Assembly (NCBI RefSeq): GCF_014530035.1
Contig: NZ_JACVMX010000011.1
Coordinates: 40,825-104,824, forward strand
Direction of reading: 5' to 3'
Length of the DNA: 64,000 nucleotides
Source: Leucobacter sp. cx-328
Lineage (GTDB): Bacteria > Actinomycetota > Actinomycetes > Actinomycetales > Microbacteriaceae
The notes beneath the pieces are model-generated. The model made no database searches. It was not told the DNA's origin and saw only the letters and a program-made list of their open reading frames with translations. Position numbers and translations under genes: made by a program. This document shows positions 49,559 to 58,700 of the stretch, piece after piece (position 1 is the stretch's first letter; each line of letters opens with the position of its first letter).

Positions 49559-51435
49559 ATCGCAAGTTACTTGCCGGAATCACCATCCTCAGCGGCGCAC
49601 TCCTTTTCGCCGGTTGTACCGCTGCAACGAACGCGTCTGGTGACACGTCAACCGCGACGGCGGCCGACCTCACCCCGACCGCAGTCATGGCCGAGAACGC
49701 TGACTACACGACCGTCAATACCGACGAGTGGGACACTGCTGACTCCATCGCCGTCGACCTCGCGAAGCCCGCTGGCACCGGCGTGAAGGTCAGCGGATCC
49801 ACCATCACCATCACCGCAGCCGGCGTCTACCGCTTGTCTGGATCGCTCGCCGGCCAGGTCGTCGTCGCAGCCCCGGACGATGCACAAGTCGTCCTCATCC
49901 TCGACGGTGCCGTCATCACGAACACCGGCGGATCGGTCATCGACGTGCAATCTGCCGATGATGTCGCGATCCATCTCGCCGACGACAGTGTGAACGCCGT
50001 ATCCGACGCGGCATCGTATGCCGAGGACGCAACGGCCAATGCCGCCATTTACTCCGCGGCGGATCTCACGATCAGTGGCGGCGGATCCCTGACGGTCCAC
50101 GGCAACGGCAACGACGGCATCACGTCGAAGGACGACCTCGTCATCCTCGACGGCGACATCACCGTCACCGCCGCAGCAGACGCACTGCGCGGCAAGGACT
50201 CACTCGTCGTCGAAGGCGGAACGTTGGACCTCACCGCAACCACGGGCGACGGCCTGTACAGCAAGGGCGACCAGAGTAAGGACGCCGCCGACATCGATTG
50301 GACCCGCGGCTACATTTACGTCTCAGGCGGCACCATCGACATCACCGCGGGCGACGACGGCATTCAGGCGTTCACCGACACGGTGATCGCGGGCGGCACG
50401 GTCAACGTAGCCGCAGCGGATGACGGTATCAAGGGCGAGGCGATCGTGTCGATCGGCGTACTCGACGATGCCGAGGCTGACGCCAGCGAGCCCGCCGTGA
50501 CCGTGTCGAAGTCGAACGAGGGCATCGAGGCGGCCAGCATCGGCATCAGCGCTGGCAAGATCAAGGTAACCGCGAGCGATGACGGCATGAACGCCTCGGG
50601 CATGGCAGATTTGCAGGCGCTCATGGCCGGCGAATCAGCTGCAGATGCCGCTGAGGCCGAAGCTGAGACGGCGCCCGCAACCGAGACAGAGGCCGAAGCC
50701 AAAACCGAGACCGCCCCCGAAACCGCACCTGGTGGCGGTGGCGGTGAGTTCCAGGACAGCGGCGAAGTCTTAAACATCAGCGGCGGCAAGGTCACCGTCA
50801 ATGCCGAAGGAGACGGCCTCGATTCGAACGGAAGCCTCACCATCACCGGCGGAACTACCACCGTCTATGGCCCCACTCGCGGTGGCAACGGCTCACTCGA
50901 TGCCAATGGCGACATGACCGTGGATGGAGGCACCGTGTGGGCCTTCGGTCCTGGCGACATGGAGCAGACACCTTCAGCTGGCGACCAGGACTGGGTCGTC
51001 ATCAAGGCAACGCTTGCAGCAGGTGCGACCGGCACCATCGTTGACGCGTCAGGTACCGAGGTCGGTAAGTTCACTTCGTTGAAGGCAGCCGCATCGGTCA
51101 TTCTCTCAAATAACAAGATCGTCGAGGGCGAGACCTACTCGGTCATGGTTGACGGCGAATCAATCGGCGATGCAGTCGCTGGCGAGGGCGGCATGGGCGG
51201 TCCTGGTGGAGGCGGCATGGGCGGCCAAGGTGGCCCTGGTGGCGACAACGCCGGTGGCCCAGGTGGCACTCCCCCGACCGACGGCGAGCGCCCAGCGCTT
51301 CCCGACGGCATGAGTCCCGACGATATGCCGGAGCCGCCCGAGGGCTTCGACGGTGAGCGTCCAGAGGGTGCGCCTGAACGCCCGAACGATGAGCAAGCGG
51401 GATCGACGAATATCGCTGACGTGGTGCAGTCGTAG
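49555..51435 (+). CDS. Beta-helix carbohydrate-binding-domain lipoprotein
   Basis: A 626-residue lipoprotein with signal and lipobox LLFAGC near residue 20. The chain is highly repetitive, with short units of type DGITSKDDLVILDGDITVTAAADALRGKDSLVVEGGTLDLTATTGDGL, which read as a right-handed beta-helix of the carbohydrate-binding DUF4353 kind. An Ala/Glu/Thr-rich linker (AEAETAPATETEAEAKTE) interrupts the helix at about 370-400. The last 95 residues form a Gly/Pro/Asp/Glu-rich, low-complexity tail (GGPGGGGMGGQGG and PEGFDGERPEGAPERP). It shares a coupled operon with DUF4956 and VTC genes. Secreted and wall/membrane-bound; ligand unknown. Confidence 0.85.
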   Translation: MNRKLLAGITILSGALLFAGCTAATNASGDTSTATAADLTPTAVMAENADYTTVNTDEWDTADSIAVDLAKPAGTGVKVSGSTITITAAGVYRLSGSLAGQVVVAAPDDAQVVLILDGAVITNTGGSVIDVQSADDVAIHLADDSVNAVSDAASYAEDATANAAIYSAADLTISGGGSLTVHGNGNDGITSKDDLVILDGDITVTAAADALRGKDSLVVEGGTLDLTATTGDGLYSKGDQSKDAADIDWTRGYIYVSGGTIDITAGDDGIQAFTDTVIAGGTVNVAAADDGIKGEAIVSIGVLDDAEADASEPAVTVSKSNEGIEAASIGISAGKIKVTASDDGMNASGMADLQALMAGESAADAAEAEAETAPATETEAEAKTETAPETAPGGGGGEFQDSGEVLNISGGKVTVNAEGDGLDSNGSLTITGGTTTVYGPTRGGNGSLDANGDMTVDGGTVWAFGPGDMEQTPSAGDQDWVVIKATLAAGATGTIVDASGTEVGKFTSLKAAASVILSNNKIVEGETYSVMVDGESIGDAVAGEGGMGGPGGGGMGGQGGPGGDNAGGPGGTPPTDGERPALPDGMSPDDMPEPPEGFDGERPEGAPERPNDEQAGSTNIADVVQS

Positions 51436-51443
51436 AGATGACA

Positions 51444-51500
51444 GCGCAGAGAGGGGCGGGGAGCGCAGCGAATTGCTGCGCTCCCCGCCCCTCTCTGCGC
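51444..51500. terminator. Perfect 26 bp stem terminator
   Basis: The arms at 51444-51469 and 51475-51500 are exact reverse complements of 26 bp with a 5 nt loop (GAATT). The left arm begins GCGCAGAGAGGGGCGGGG. It lies between the convergent beta-helix lipoprotein and RCC1 genes and is likely to stop both transcripts. There is no T-run. Confidence 0.8.
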
Positions 51501-51517
51501 GTTACGCGTCTACATCG

Positions 51518-53527
51518 CTATGCGCGGCGGCGACGTGCCACCAGCACCGTGCCACCGGCCGCGGCAATTGCTGCACCGCCAAGCACGAGCCACAGCATTT
51601 CTGCGCCACCGGTACGAGCGAGCGATCCACCATTGTTGGCGGCTGCATTAGTGACGGAACCTGTGCCAGCTGCCCCGCCGTTGGAACTTGCACCGTTGGT
51701 GCCAGATCCGCCGCCAGTGCTGCCGCCGTCAGTACCGTTTCCGTTACCGTTACCGCCATTGCCATTGCCGCCGTTGCCGCCGTTCTCGTCACTCGTATCA
51801 AGTACCAGAGTCGCGGCATTCGTCGTTGCGCTTCCCTCAGAGTTCGTGACAACCGCACGGAAGCGGATACCATCATGCGCCTTATTGGCAATGACATTCA
51901 TGCTCAAACCGTCGGCGGCGACCGACGCAGCCTTATCAATAGAAACCGGCTGCCAGTTTTCGGCGCCCCGTACCGCAGCGCGTGAAACATTCGCATCTCC
52001 TGGCATGTCGACCTGCCATTCGACTGTGGGGTTCGGGAATCCAGTCAGCGATAGCTCAAACTTCGCGGTTTCACCGAGACGTACCTTCACGTCTTTGAGT
52101 TCAGCGAGTGTGGGTGCACCGACGTAGCCATAGGTTTCATTAACGATGGGTTTCTGTGCAGCACCGCCGACGGCCCATTCCGTGGTCACATCAACCTGCG
52201 CCGGCGTATGAGCAGGAGCAGTCACTTCCCAGTGAGTCGCATCAATCTGTTCGATATCGGTTGCCGCTTCTCCCCCGAAGTCGACGCCAGTGACTACAGC
52301 TTCCGGGGTATCAAGCGCCACCGGAAGGCCACTGGTCTCGCCGCCAGGGTTCGTACCCCAGAGGTACGCCTCGCCGTCGTCACCCATCGCGGTAATCGAA
52401 TCCATGCCAGCACGAAGATCGTGCAGCTTCGGGAGGCCCTCAGGCAGGCGTGCTGACGCAGGTTCGTACGGCCTGTAGCTTTCGTCATAACGCGTCGCGG
52501 GGCTATCGCCCCACACGTATAGGAATCCCTCACTACTCAGCGCAGCACTGAATTCGTTGGAACCGACGAGCTCCGCTGCGAACTGCGGCAACGTGGGGGT
52601 TGCACGGGTGAAACCATAGACTTCGCTGGTCCTATTTTCAACACCCGCCTGCCCATAAGAGTGACGACCTGTGCCGGCGCCCCAACCATCTTCCTTAGTG
52701 ATCAAGGAAGTTCCGGAGCCGTCGCCAAGCGAAGCACTAATGTTCACAACTTTGGTACCGGCAGGAACGTGGTCACTTACAAGCAACGCCGGCGTGAGCT
52801 GGAAGGCAACGCTTCCGTCGGTCGACAGCGCACCGTACATGCCATTTCCCCAACCGTAGAGTGCGCCCTCGTCGGTCAGCGCCAGCATGTGCTCGCCACC
52901 AGCTGAGATCTTTGCGAACTTCGTAACCCCTGCGGGCATAGTTGCAGCCACCGGGGTGTAGCTCGCGCGCGTTGTACCCGTGCCAAGCACGCCTTCGGAG
53001 TTGACGCCCCAGCCATAAATCAGGCCGTCCTCCGCGAGAACGCTCACGTAGTTTCGTCCGACTCCGACCTGGACTGCAGTGACACCTCCTGGAAGCTCAA
53101 CAGCGGTTGGCACGTCCGCGGTGTCGTTTGTTCCGTTGCCAGAAAAGGCGTCCCACACATACACCGTGCCGTCTTCAGCGATGGCCGCGTTGCCGACCGT
53201 TCCAACTGCAATCTGGGTGAACTTCACGCCCTCAGGCGTGGTAATCCGCTGTGGAGAGAGGTTGGCCTCACCAGCCTGACTATCATTTCCCCAGGTGTAC
53301 AGCAGGCCGTCAGTGGCAAGGCCAAGACCGTGGCTACGACCTGTTTCCACAGACACCCACGTCGGTCCCTGCGGGACTTCAACAACTACACGTGTTCCAC
53401 CAGCAGCTGGACCGGTGTTTGGCAGCAATGGTCCAACTGCGGTCGGTGTCGCCTGAGCAGTTCCTGCGCCGGCTAGCAGCAATGCTGCGGTGGCACCGGC
53501 TACCCAGAAGCCCTTCTTCAAAACCAT
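51518..53527 (-). CDS. LAxTG-anchored RCC1-repeat surface protein
   Basis: A surface protein of about 669 residues. After a signal peptide come seven RCC1-type blades, for example SHGLGLATDGLLYTWGNDSQAG, VSVLAEDGLIYGWGVNSEGVLGTG, MLALTDEGALYGWGNGMYGAL and FSAALSSEGFLYVWG, over about residues 55-405, which would close a seven-bladed beta-propeller. An IPT/Ig-like region follows (about 410-600), then a Gly/Asn-rich spacer, LARTG near residue 636 and a hydrophobic helix with basic tail. Bacterial RCC1 surface proteins act in binding; a definite ligand is unknown. The start is uncertain: ATG 53527 or 53539. Confidence 0.85.
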   Translation of the reverse strand: MVLKKGFWVAGATAALLLAGAGTAQATPTAVGPLLPNTGPAAGGTRVVVEVPQGPTWVSVETGRSHGLGLATDGLLYTWGNDSQAGEANLSPQRITTPEGVKFTQIAVGTVGNAAIAEDGTVYVWDAFSGNGTNDTADVPTAVELPGGVTAVQVGVGRNYVSVLAEDGLIYGWGVNSEGVLGTGTTRASYTPVAATMPAGVTKFAKISAGGEHMLALTDEGALYGWGNGMYGALSTDGSVAFQLTPALLVSDHVPAGTKVVNISASLGDGSGTSLITKEDGWGAGTGRHSYGQAGVENRTSEVYGFTRATPTLPQFAAELVGSNEFSAALSSEGFLYVWGDSPATRYDESYRPYEPASARLPEGLPKLHDLRAGMDSITAMGDDGEAYLWGTNPGGETSGLPVALDTPEAVVTGVDFGGEAATDIEQIDATHWEVTAPAHTPAQVDVTTEWAVGGAAQKPIVNETYGYVGAPTLAELKDVKVRLGETAKFELSLTGFPNPTVEWQVDMPGDANVSRAAVRGAENWQPVSIDKAASVAADGLSMNVIANKAHDGIRFRAVVTNSEGSATTNAATLVLDTSDENGGNGGNGNGGNGNGNGTDGGSTGGGSGTNGASSNGGAAGTGSVTNAAANNGGSLARTGGAEMLWLVLGGAAIAAAGGTVLVARRRRA

Positions 53528-53638
53528 GTTCGTAAGCATCCCTCATGTTTGCGGCATAGGCATCACCTTGCTGACGGCAAAACCCTTGCAAACGGTATTG
53601 GGAAACAACACTGGTTGTCTTGCGAAATGCGCTGTGTT

Positions 53639-53660
53639 CCATGGCGAAAACTCGCCATGG
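53639..53660. promoter_or_regulatory. Palindrome in the RCC1 gene upstream region
   Basis: CCATGGCGA, 4 nt, TCGCCATGG is a perfect 9+9 bp inverted repeat about 110 bp upstream of the RCC1 gene start. It may be an operator or an RNA hairpin; nothing nearby identifies the binder. Confidence 0.4.
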
Positions 53661-53671
53661 CGCAAATACGA

Positions 53672-53705
53672 CAGGGGGCCAGCTGCCTCGGCAGCTCGCC
53701 CCCTG
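53672..53705 (-). terminator. Terminator of the cupin gene
   Basis: CAGGGGGCCAGCTGC and GCAGCTCGCCCCCTG pair with one mismatch over 15 bp around a short loop. It lies 20 bp after the cupin stop, on the minus strand, just upstream of the RCC1 gene. Confidence 0.75.
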
Positions 53706-53725
53706 AGTTCTGAATGGTTATCGAA

Positions 53726-54088
53726 CTACTCGGCGTAGTAGTCGTTTCCGCGTGAGAACTCCACGAAGGTACAGTCTTCGCCACCGACCGACCACGCATC
53801 ATGTCCGGGCGGAAGCAGCATCGCGTCTCCTGCCGAGAACTCCTGGTAGGAGCCGTCCTGCATCTCGACACCAAGGGTGCCCGCGGTCACGAGCGCGACA
53901 TGCGGCAGCTCGCACAGTTCCGTGCCAGCCACCGGCTTGAGATCTTCACTCCACTTCGCGTCGACGTGGAACGTGACCTGGGTCACATCCACACCGTTTA
54001 ATTCAGCCGCGCGCTTCGAAATACGACCGTACATAGTGGGCTCGATATCTGCCAGAGTTGCGGTCTGCATGAGCGGATCAAAAGACAT
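53726..54088 (-). CDS. Cupin domain-containing protein
   Basis: A 120-residue single-cupin protein. The predicted jelly-roll strands run from TFHVDAKWSEDLKP through HVALVTAGTLGVEMQDGSYQEFSAGDAMLLPPGHDAWSVGGEDCTFVEFS. Cupin motif 1 is partly degraded (only one His, HVALVTAGTLGVE), while motif 2 is PPGHDAWSVG; metal binding is therefore unsure. ATG 54088 has GGAG 8 nt upstream; the longer reading adds an unlikely Arg-rich tail. It is transcribed alone, ending at a terminator. The ligand is unknown. Confidence 0.85.
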   Translation of the reverse strand: MSFDPLMQTATLADIEPTMYGRISKRAAELNGVDVTQVTFHVDAKWSEDLKPVAGTELCELPHVALVTAGTLGVEMQDGSYQEFSAGDAMLLPPGHDAWSVGGEDCTFVEFSRGNDYYAE

Positions 54089-54181
54089 ATCTTCTCCTCG
54101 TTGAGTCGGGTGGGATGACAGCCTGAGTCTATGGATCACCACCCGACCCGGGAGAAGCATTACGCCAGATGACGCCGGCCG

Positions 54182-55678
54182 TTACCGTTCTTTTGAAGCA
54201 ACGAGCAGCGTGCCTGTGTCAGCGAATTCGCGCTCGATCTCAGCGTTGTGCTTGTACGTGAGTTTGCTCACGATGACTGAGACAACTGTCGCAAGAACGA
54301 ATGCGGGCAACAGCTCGTACAGCCCGGTGCCCAGCTGCTTCCAGATGAAGACAACGAGCGCACCCGTCACCATGCCCGCGATCGCACCCTTGTTCGTGAG
54401 TTTGCGCCACAGCAGACTCAGCAGAACGATCGGACCGAAAGCTGCGCCAAAACCTGCCCAGGCAAACGACACGAGTCCGAGAATGTTGTCATTCGGGCTG
54501 ATCGCGAGCAGTGCGGCGATGATTGCCACGAGCAGCACGCCTCCCCGGCCAAGCACCACCAGTGTCTTCTCGCTCGGAGCTGGCTTACGCGCAAGCCGAT
54601 AGATGTCTTCGACCAGGGCCGACGAGCACACGATGAGCTGACTCGACAGCGTGCTCATAATTGCGGCCAGCACTGCGGCGAGCACGAGGCCTGCAACGAG
54701 CGGATGCAACAGCGTCTGTGACATCAACAGCACAACGGTCTCTGGGTTACCTAGTTCGCCACCGGTCTTTGCGAAGTAGGCAATGCCGACAAGACCACAG
54801 ACCACCGCGCCGGCCAATGACAAGAGCTGCCAGCTTGTGCCGATGCGACGAGCACTGGCGGCCTCTGCGGGGCTCCGCAGCGCCATGAACCGCACGATGA
54901 TGTGCGGCTGACCAAAGTACCCGAGGCCCCATGCCAGGCCAGAAACGACGATGAGGGTGGCGGCACTTGCGCCGAGATCCGCGCCCCCGAAAATGGCCAG
55001 GTTGCTTGCGCCAACAGACTCGACGATGGTTGCGGTCTCGCTGAGGCCGCCGATGTTGATGATTGCGATGATTGGAACAACGATGAGTGCAACGACCATC
55101 ATGAGTCCCTGCACCACATCGGTGAGGGATGCTCCAAGGAAGCCGCCGAAGAGCGTATACGCGAGCGTCACGACGGTGACGAGCAGCATGCCAATGATGT
55201 AGTCGCCGCCGAATGCGCTCTCGAAGAAGACGCCGCCAGCTACCATGCCGCTCGATGCGTAAATGGTGAAGAACACCAGAATGATGATGCTCGAAACGAT
55301 GCGAAGCACGTGCGTCTTGTCGCGCAAGCGGTTTTCGAAGAAGCTCGGAATAGTGATCGAGTTCCGGGAAACCTCACTGTAGGCACGAAGTCGGGGTGCG
55401 ACGATTCGCCAGTTGAGATAGGAACCGATGAGTAGGCCGACCGCGATCCAGCCTTCGATAAGTCCTGTCGCGTAGATCGCTCCAGGAAGGCCCATGATGA
55501 GCCAGCCCGACATGTCAGATGCACCTGCGCTGAGCGCCGCAACCCAGGGTGGAAGCCCGCGGCCTGCAAGCATGTAGCCCTCGTGTGAGTTCGTCTTTCG
55601 GAACGCGAGGAAGCCGATGAGTAGCATCAGCGAGAAGTACAGCCCGAGGGCGATGTACAGGTATATCTGGTCGGACAT
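54182..55678 (-). CDS. putP: Sodium/proline symporter PutP
   Basis: A 498-residue sodium:solute symporter (SSS family) with about 13 helices. Key stretches include the N-terminal GLYFSLMLLIGFLAFRKTNSHEGYMLAGRGLPPWVAALSAGASDMSGWLIMGLPGAIYATGLIEGWIAVGLLIGSYLNW, which matches E. coli PutP closely, with conserved Na+ and proline contacts of TM2. It imports proline with sodium. ATG 55678 is chosen: AAAGGTGA is 8 nt upstream. It lies directly downstream of putA on the same strand, so uptake and catabolism are linked. The C-terminal end is polar. Confidence 0.93.
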   Translation of the reverse strand: MSDQIYLYIALGLYFSLMLLIGFLAFRKTNSHEGYMLAGRGLPPWVAALSAGASDMSGWLIMGLPGAIYATGLIEGWIAVGLLIGSYLNWRIVAPRLRAYSEVSRNSITIPSFFENRLRDKTHVLRIVSSIIILVFFTIYASSGMVAGGVFFESAFGGDYIIGMLLVTVVTLAYTLFGGFLGASLTDVVQGLMMVVALIVVPIIAIINIGGLSETATIVESVGASNLAIFGGADLGASAATLIVVSGLAWGLGYFGQPHIIVRFMALRSPAEAASARRIGTSWQLLSLAGAVVCGLVGIAYFAKTGGELGNPETVVLLMSQTLLHPLVAGLVLAAVLAAIMSTLSSQLIVCSSALVEDIYRLARKPAPSEKTLVVLGRGGVLLVAIIAALLAISPNDNILGLVSFAWAGFGAAFGPIVLLSLLWRKLTNKGAIAGMVTGALVVFIWKQLGTGLYELLPAFVLATVVSVIVSKLTYKHNAEIEREFADTGTLLVASKER

Positions 55679-55736
55679 CGTTGTCACCTTTCTAGGGTTT
55701 GTCATGCGGCCGACGGTGGCCGACCGCATGACCGTG

Positions 55737-58700
55737 TTAGATCACGTTTTCTGAGAACTTGTATGGCGTGCCGAAGCGGTGTGCAGTGAGGGAAACCGCT
55801 TGTTCGCGGAGGAACGGCAGCATTTCCACCCGACCAGCCGACACCGGAGGACGGCCGTACACTGCGATATCAGGCTTGCCACCCGACGCTTCGTAGATGT
55901 CAGCAAGGGCCGCCTCACGTGACGCCCCAGCTACGAGTCTGACGCGGCATCCCGCTGCAGGGCCCTCGACCGCAGCGACCGAGGCGATTCGTTTCTGCCA
56001 GCTGTCGCGGCTCTCCACGACCACGAGGACCTTTGCTGCCTGAAGCGTTGCACGCACGGCGTCCGGCAGTTCGGCCTCAGAGCTCACGAGCGGCATGGCT
56101 TTGGCCGCAAGCGCCGCACCAAGTGCTCGCAGCACATGTGAAGTTGACGCGTCAGCTGTCAGGCGCATGAGGACGTGATCATGCGGGAGGTAGCGCAGAA
56201 TATTACGTTCAGCCTGCAACCCCGATTCATCATGCGTGACACCAAACTCACTCGCGAGTGCGGCAGCATCAGAGCTAAATGCAGTCCGGAGCCAAGTGTG
56301 ATCAGCTTCGCTCGTGGAGCCGCCGGCGGTTACTGTGGCAACGGCGGCGCGATGCAGTTGGGAAACGAGTGGTGACAGCGGGAGTTCTTCCCCGCGCACT
56401 GGGGCGTCCTCCCACGCGCCAAGTCCGTACAAGTAGTTCGGTCCGCCAGCTTTCGTCCCCGCGCCAATTGCTGACTTCTTCCACCCGCCGAATGACTGGC
56501 GTCGCACGATAGCTCCGGTAATCCCGCGGTTCACGTACAGGTTGCCCGCCTCGACACGACTAAGCCAGGTCTCCAGCTCATCGGCGTCAAGCGAATGCAA
56601 GCCACTCGTCAGGCCATAGTCTGTTGCGTTCACCAGATCGATTGCCTCGTCGAGAGTCTTTGCAGTCATGATGCCAAGAATCGGACCGAAGTACTCAGTG
56701 AGATGGAACTCACTGCCCGGCTGTACGCCGTCGCGCACGCCAGGGCTCCAGAGCCGATGTTCACCATTGCGATCACGCGCGAGGGAGCTTTCAGTTGCCA
56801 CTGGCTCCGGCTGAATAAGCCAGGTTTCCCCCGCCCCGAGCTGGGTGAGTCCGCGCAACAGTTTGCCCGCCGGCGCGGTAATCACCGGACCCATCTGTGT
56901 GCCGAGCTGCTCCGGCGTACCGACGTGCAACGATGCGATGTCGTCGAGCAGCTGCCCGCGGAAGCGCTTCGAATTGGCCACTGAGCCCACAAGCACCACA
57001 AGCGATGCCGCTGAACATTTCTGGCCAGCGTGGCCGAATGCTGACTGGGCGACGTCGCGAGCGGCCAAATCGAGGTCAGCGTTTGGCGTCACGATGATCG
57101 CGTTCTTGCCGCTCGTCTCAGCAAGCACCTGCATGTCTTTCCTAAATCCGCGGAACTTCACAGCTGTTTCGTACGCACCCGTGAGAATCACCCGGTCAAC
57201 CCGCTCGTCTGCGACCAGCACACTGCCAAGCTCGCGCTCATCAAACTGCACAAACTGCAACACATCGCGCGGCACTCCCGCCTCCCACAAGGCTTCCGCC
57301 ATCACGGCGCCCGATCGAGCTGCGGTTGCTGCGGGTTTCAGAATGACGGCGGATCCTGAAGCGAGCGCAGCAAAAGTTCCACCGGCAGAGATCGCAACCG
57401 GGAAGTTCCACGGTGGAATCACCGCAGTCACCGAGCTCGGAACATACTTCGCACCGTCGACGTTGTCGAGCTGCTGCCCGAGCATCGCGTAGTAGTTTGC
57501 AAAGTCGATCGCCTCAGACACCTCGGGATCACCCTGGTCAAGTGTCTTCCCGCATTCGGAGCCCATGACTTCGAGGAGGTCCCCACGGCGCCGCTCCAAG
57601 TACTCGCCAGCGCGAATCAGAATGCGCGCCCGCTCGTCTGCGCCAAGCGCCTGCCAACCAGCAGCGGCCTGCTCGCTCCGGTCGATGACATATTCAACGG
57701 CCGCTGCGTCTTGCAGCGTTGACGCGTCAACGGTATCTACCCCGAGTGTTGACGAGGTCATTCGACTCGCAATCTGGGCACCCCATTCGCGATTGCCGGG
57801 AAGATCCGCATCGGAGTCAGGAACGTTTTCAAACCGTCCCTTCCGGCCTGCCTGTACACGGGCAGCGATGCGAGCCTCAAGTTCGACTTCATCGAACTTG
57901 CGTCGGTCCTGCGTACGGTTCGGGGTAGGTACCCGATAGTTGTTGTCATTTCCGTCAGCAGTAATAGCTTCGAGCGCACCGAGGGATGCCCGGAAACGCG
58001 CCTTCTCTCGCTCGAACAACGTCTTGTTGTGGTCAAGCTCAAACACTGCCGACATGAAGTTCTCTGGGCTCGCGCCTTCCTCCAGTCGACGGATCAAGTA
58101 TGCAATCGCGACATCAAACTCCTGCGGGTGCACCACCGGCGTATACAACAGCAGCGACCCGACTTCCCGACGAACGGCCTCTGCTTGGCCCGTGGCCATG
58201 CCGAGCAGCATCTCGAATTCGATGCCAGACTCGGCACCGCGTTCCTTCGCCAGGAGCCACGCGAGCGCGATGTCGAAGAGGTTGTGGCCTGCGACGCCCA
58301 CTCGTACATTGCGCACCCGATCAGACGTCAGCGCGTAGTCGAGAACGGCTTTATAACTCGTGTCCGAGGCCTGCTTACTTTCCCACGTCGCGGCGGGCCA
58401 ACCGTGGACCTCTGCTTCAACGTGTTCCATCGGCAGGTTGGCCCCCTTCACCACCCGCACTTTGATGGGCGCACCACCGCGCGCAACACGATCCGCAGAC
58501 CACTCTTGTAGGCGCATCATCGCGGCTAGCGCATCTGGGAGGTACGCCTGGAGCACAATGCCAGCCTCAAGCGTGAGAAATTCGGGGCGGTCCAACATTT
58601 GCGTGAAGACCGCGATAGTGAGGTCGAGGTCTTTGTATTCCTCCATGTCGAGATTGATGAACTTGTGCGGGACTGCTGCAGCGGCCCGCTCAAACAGCGG

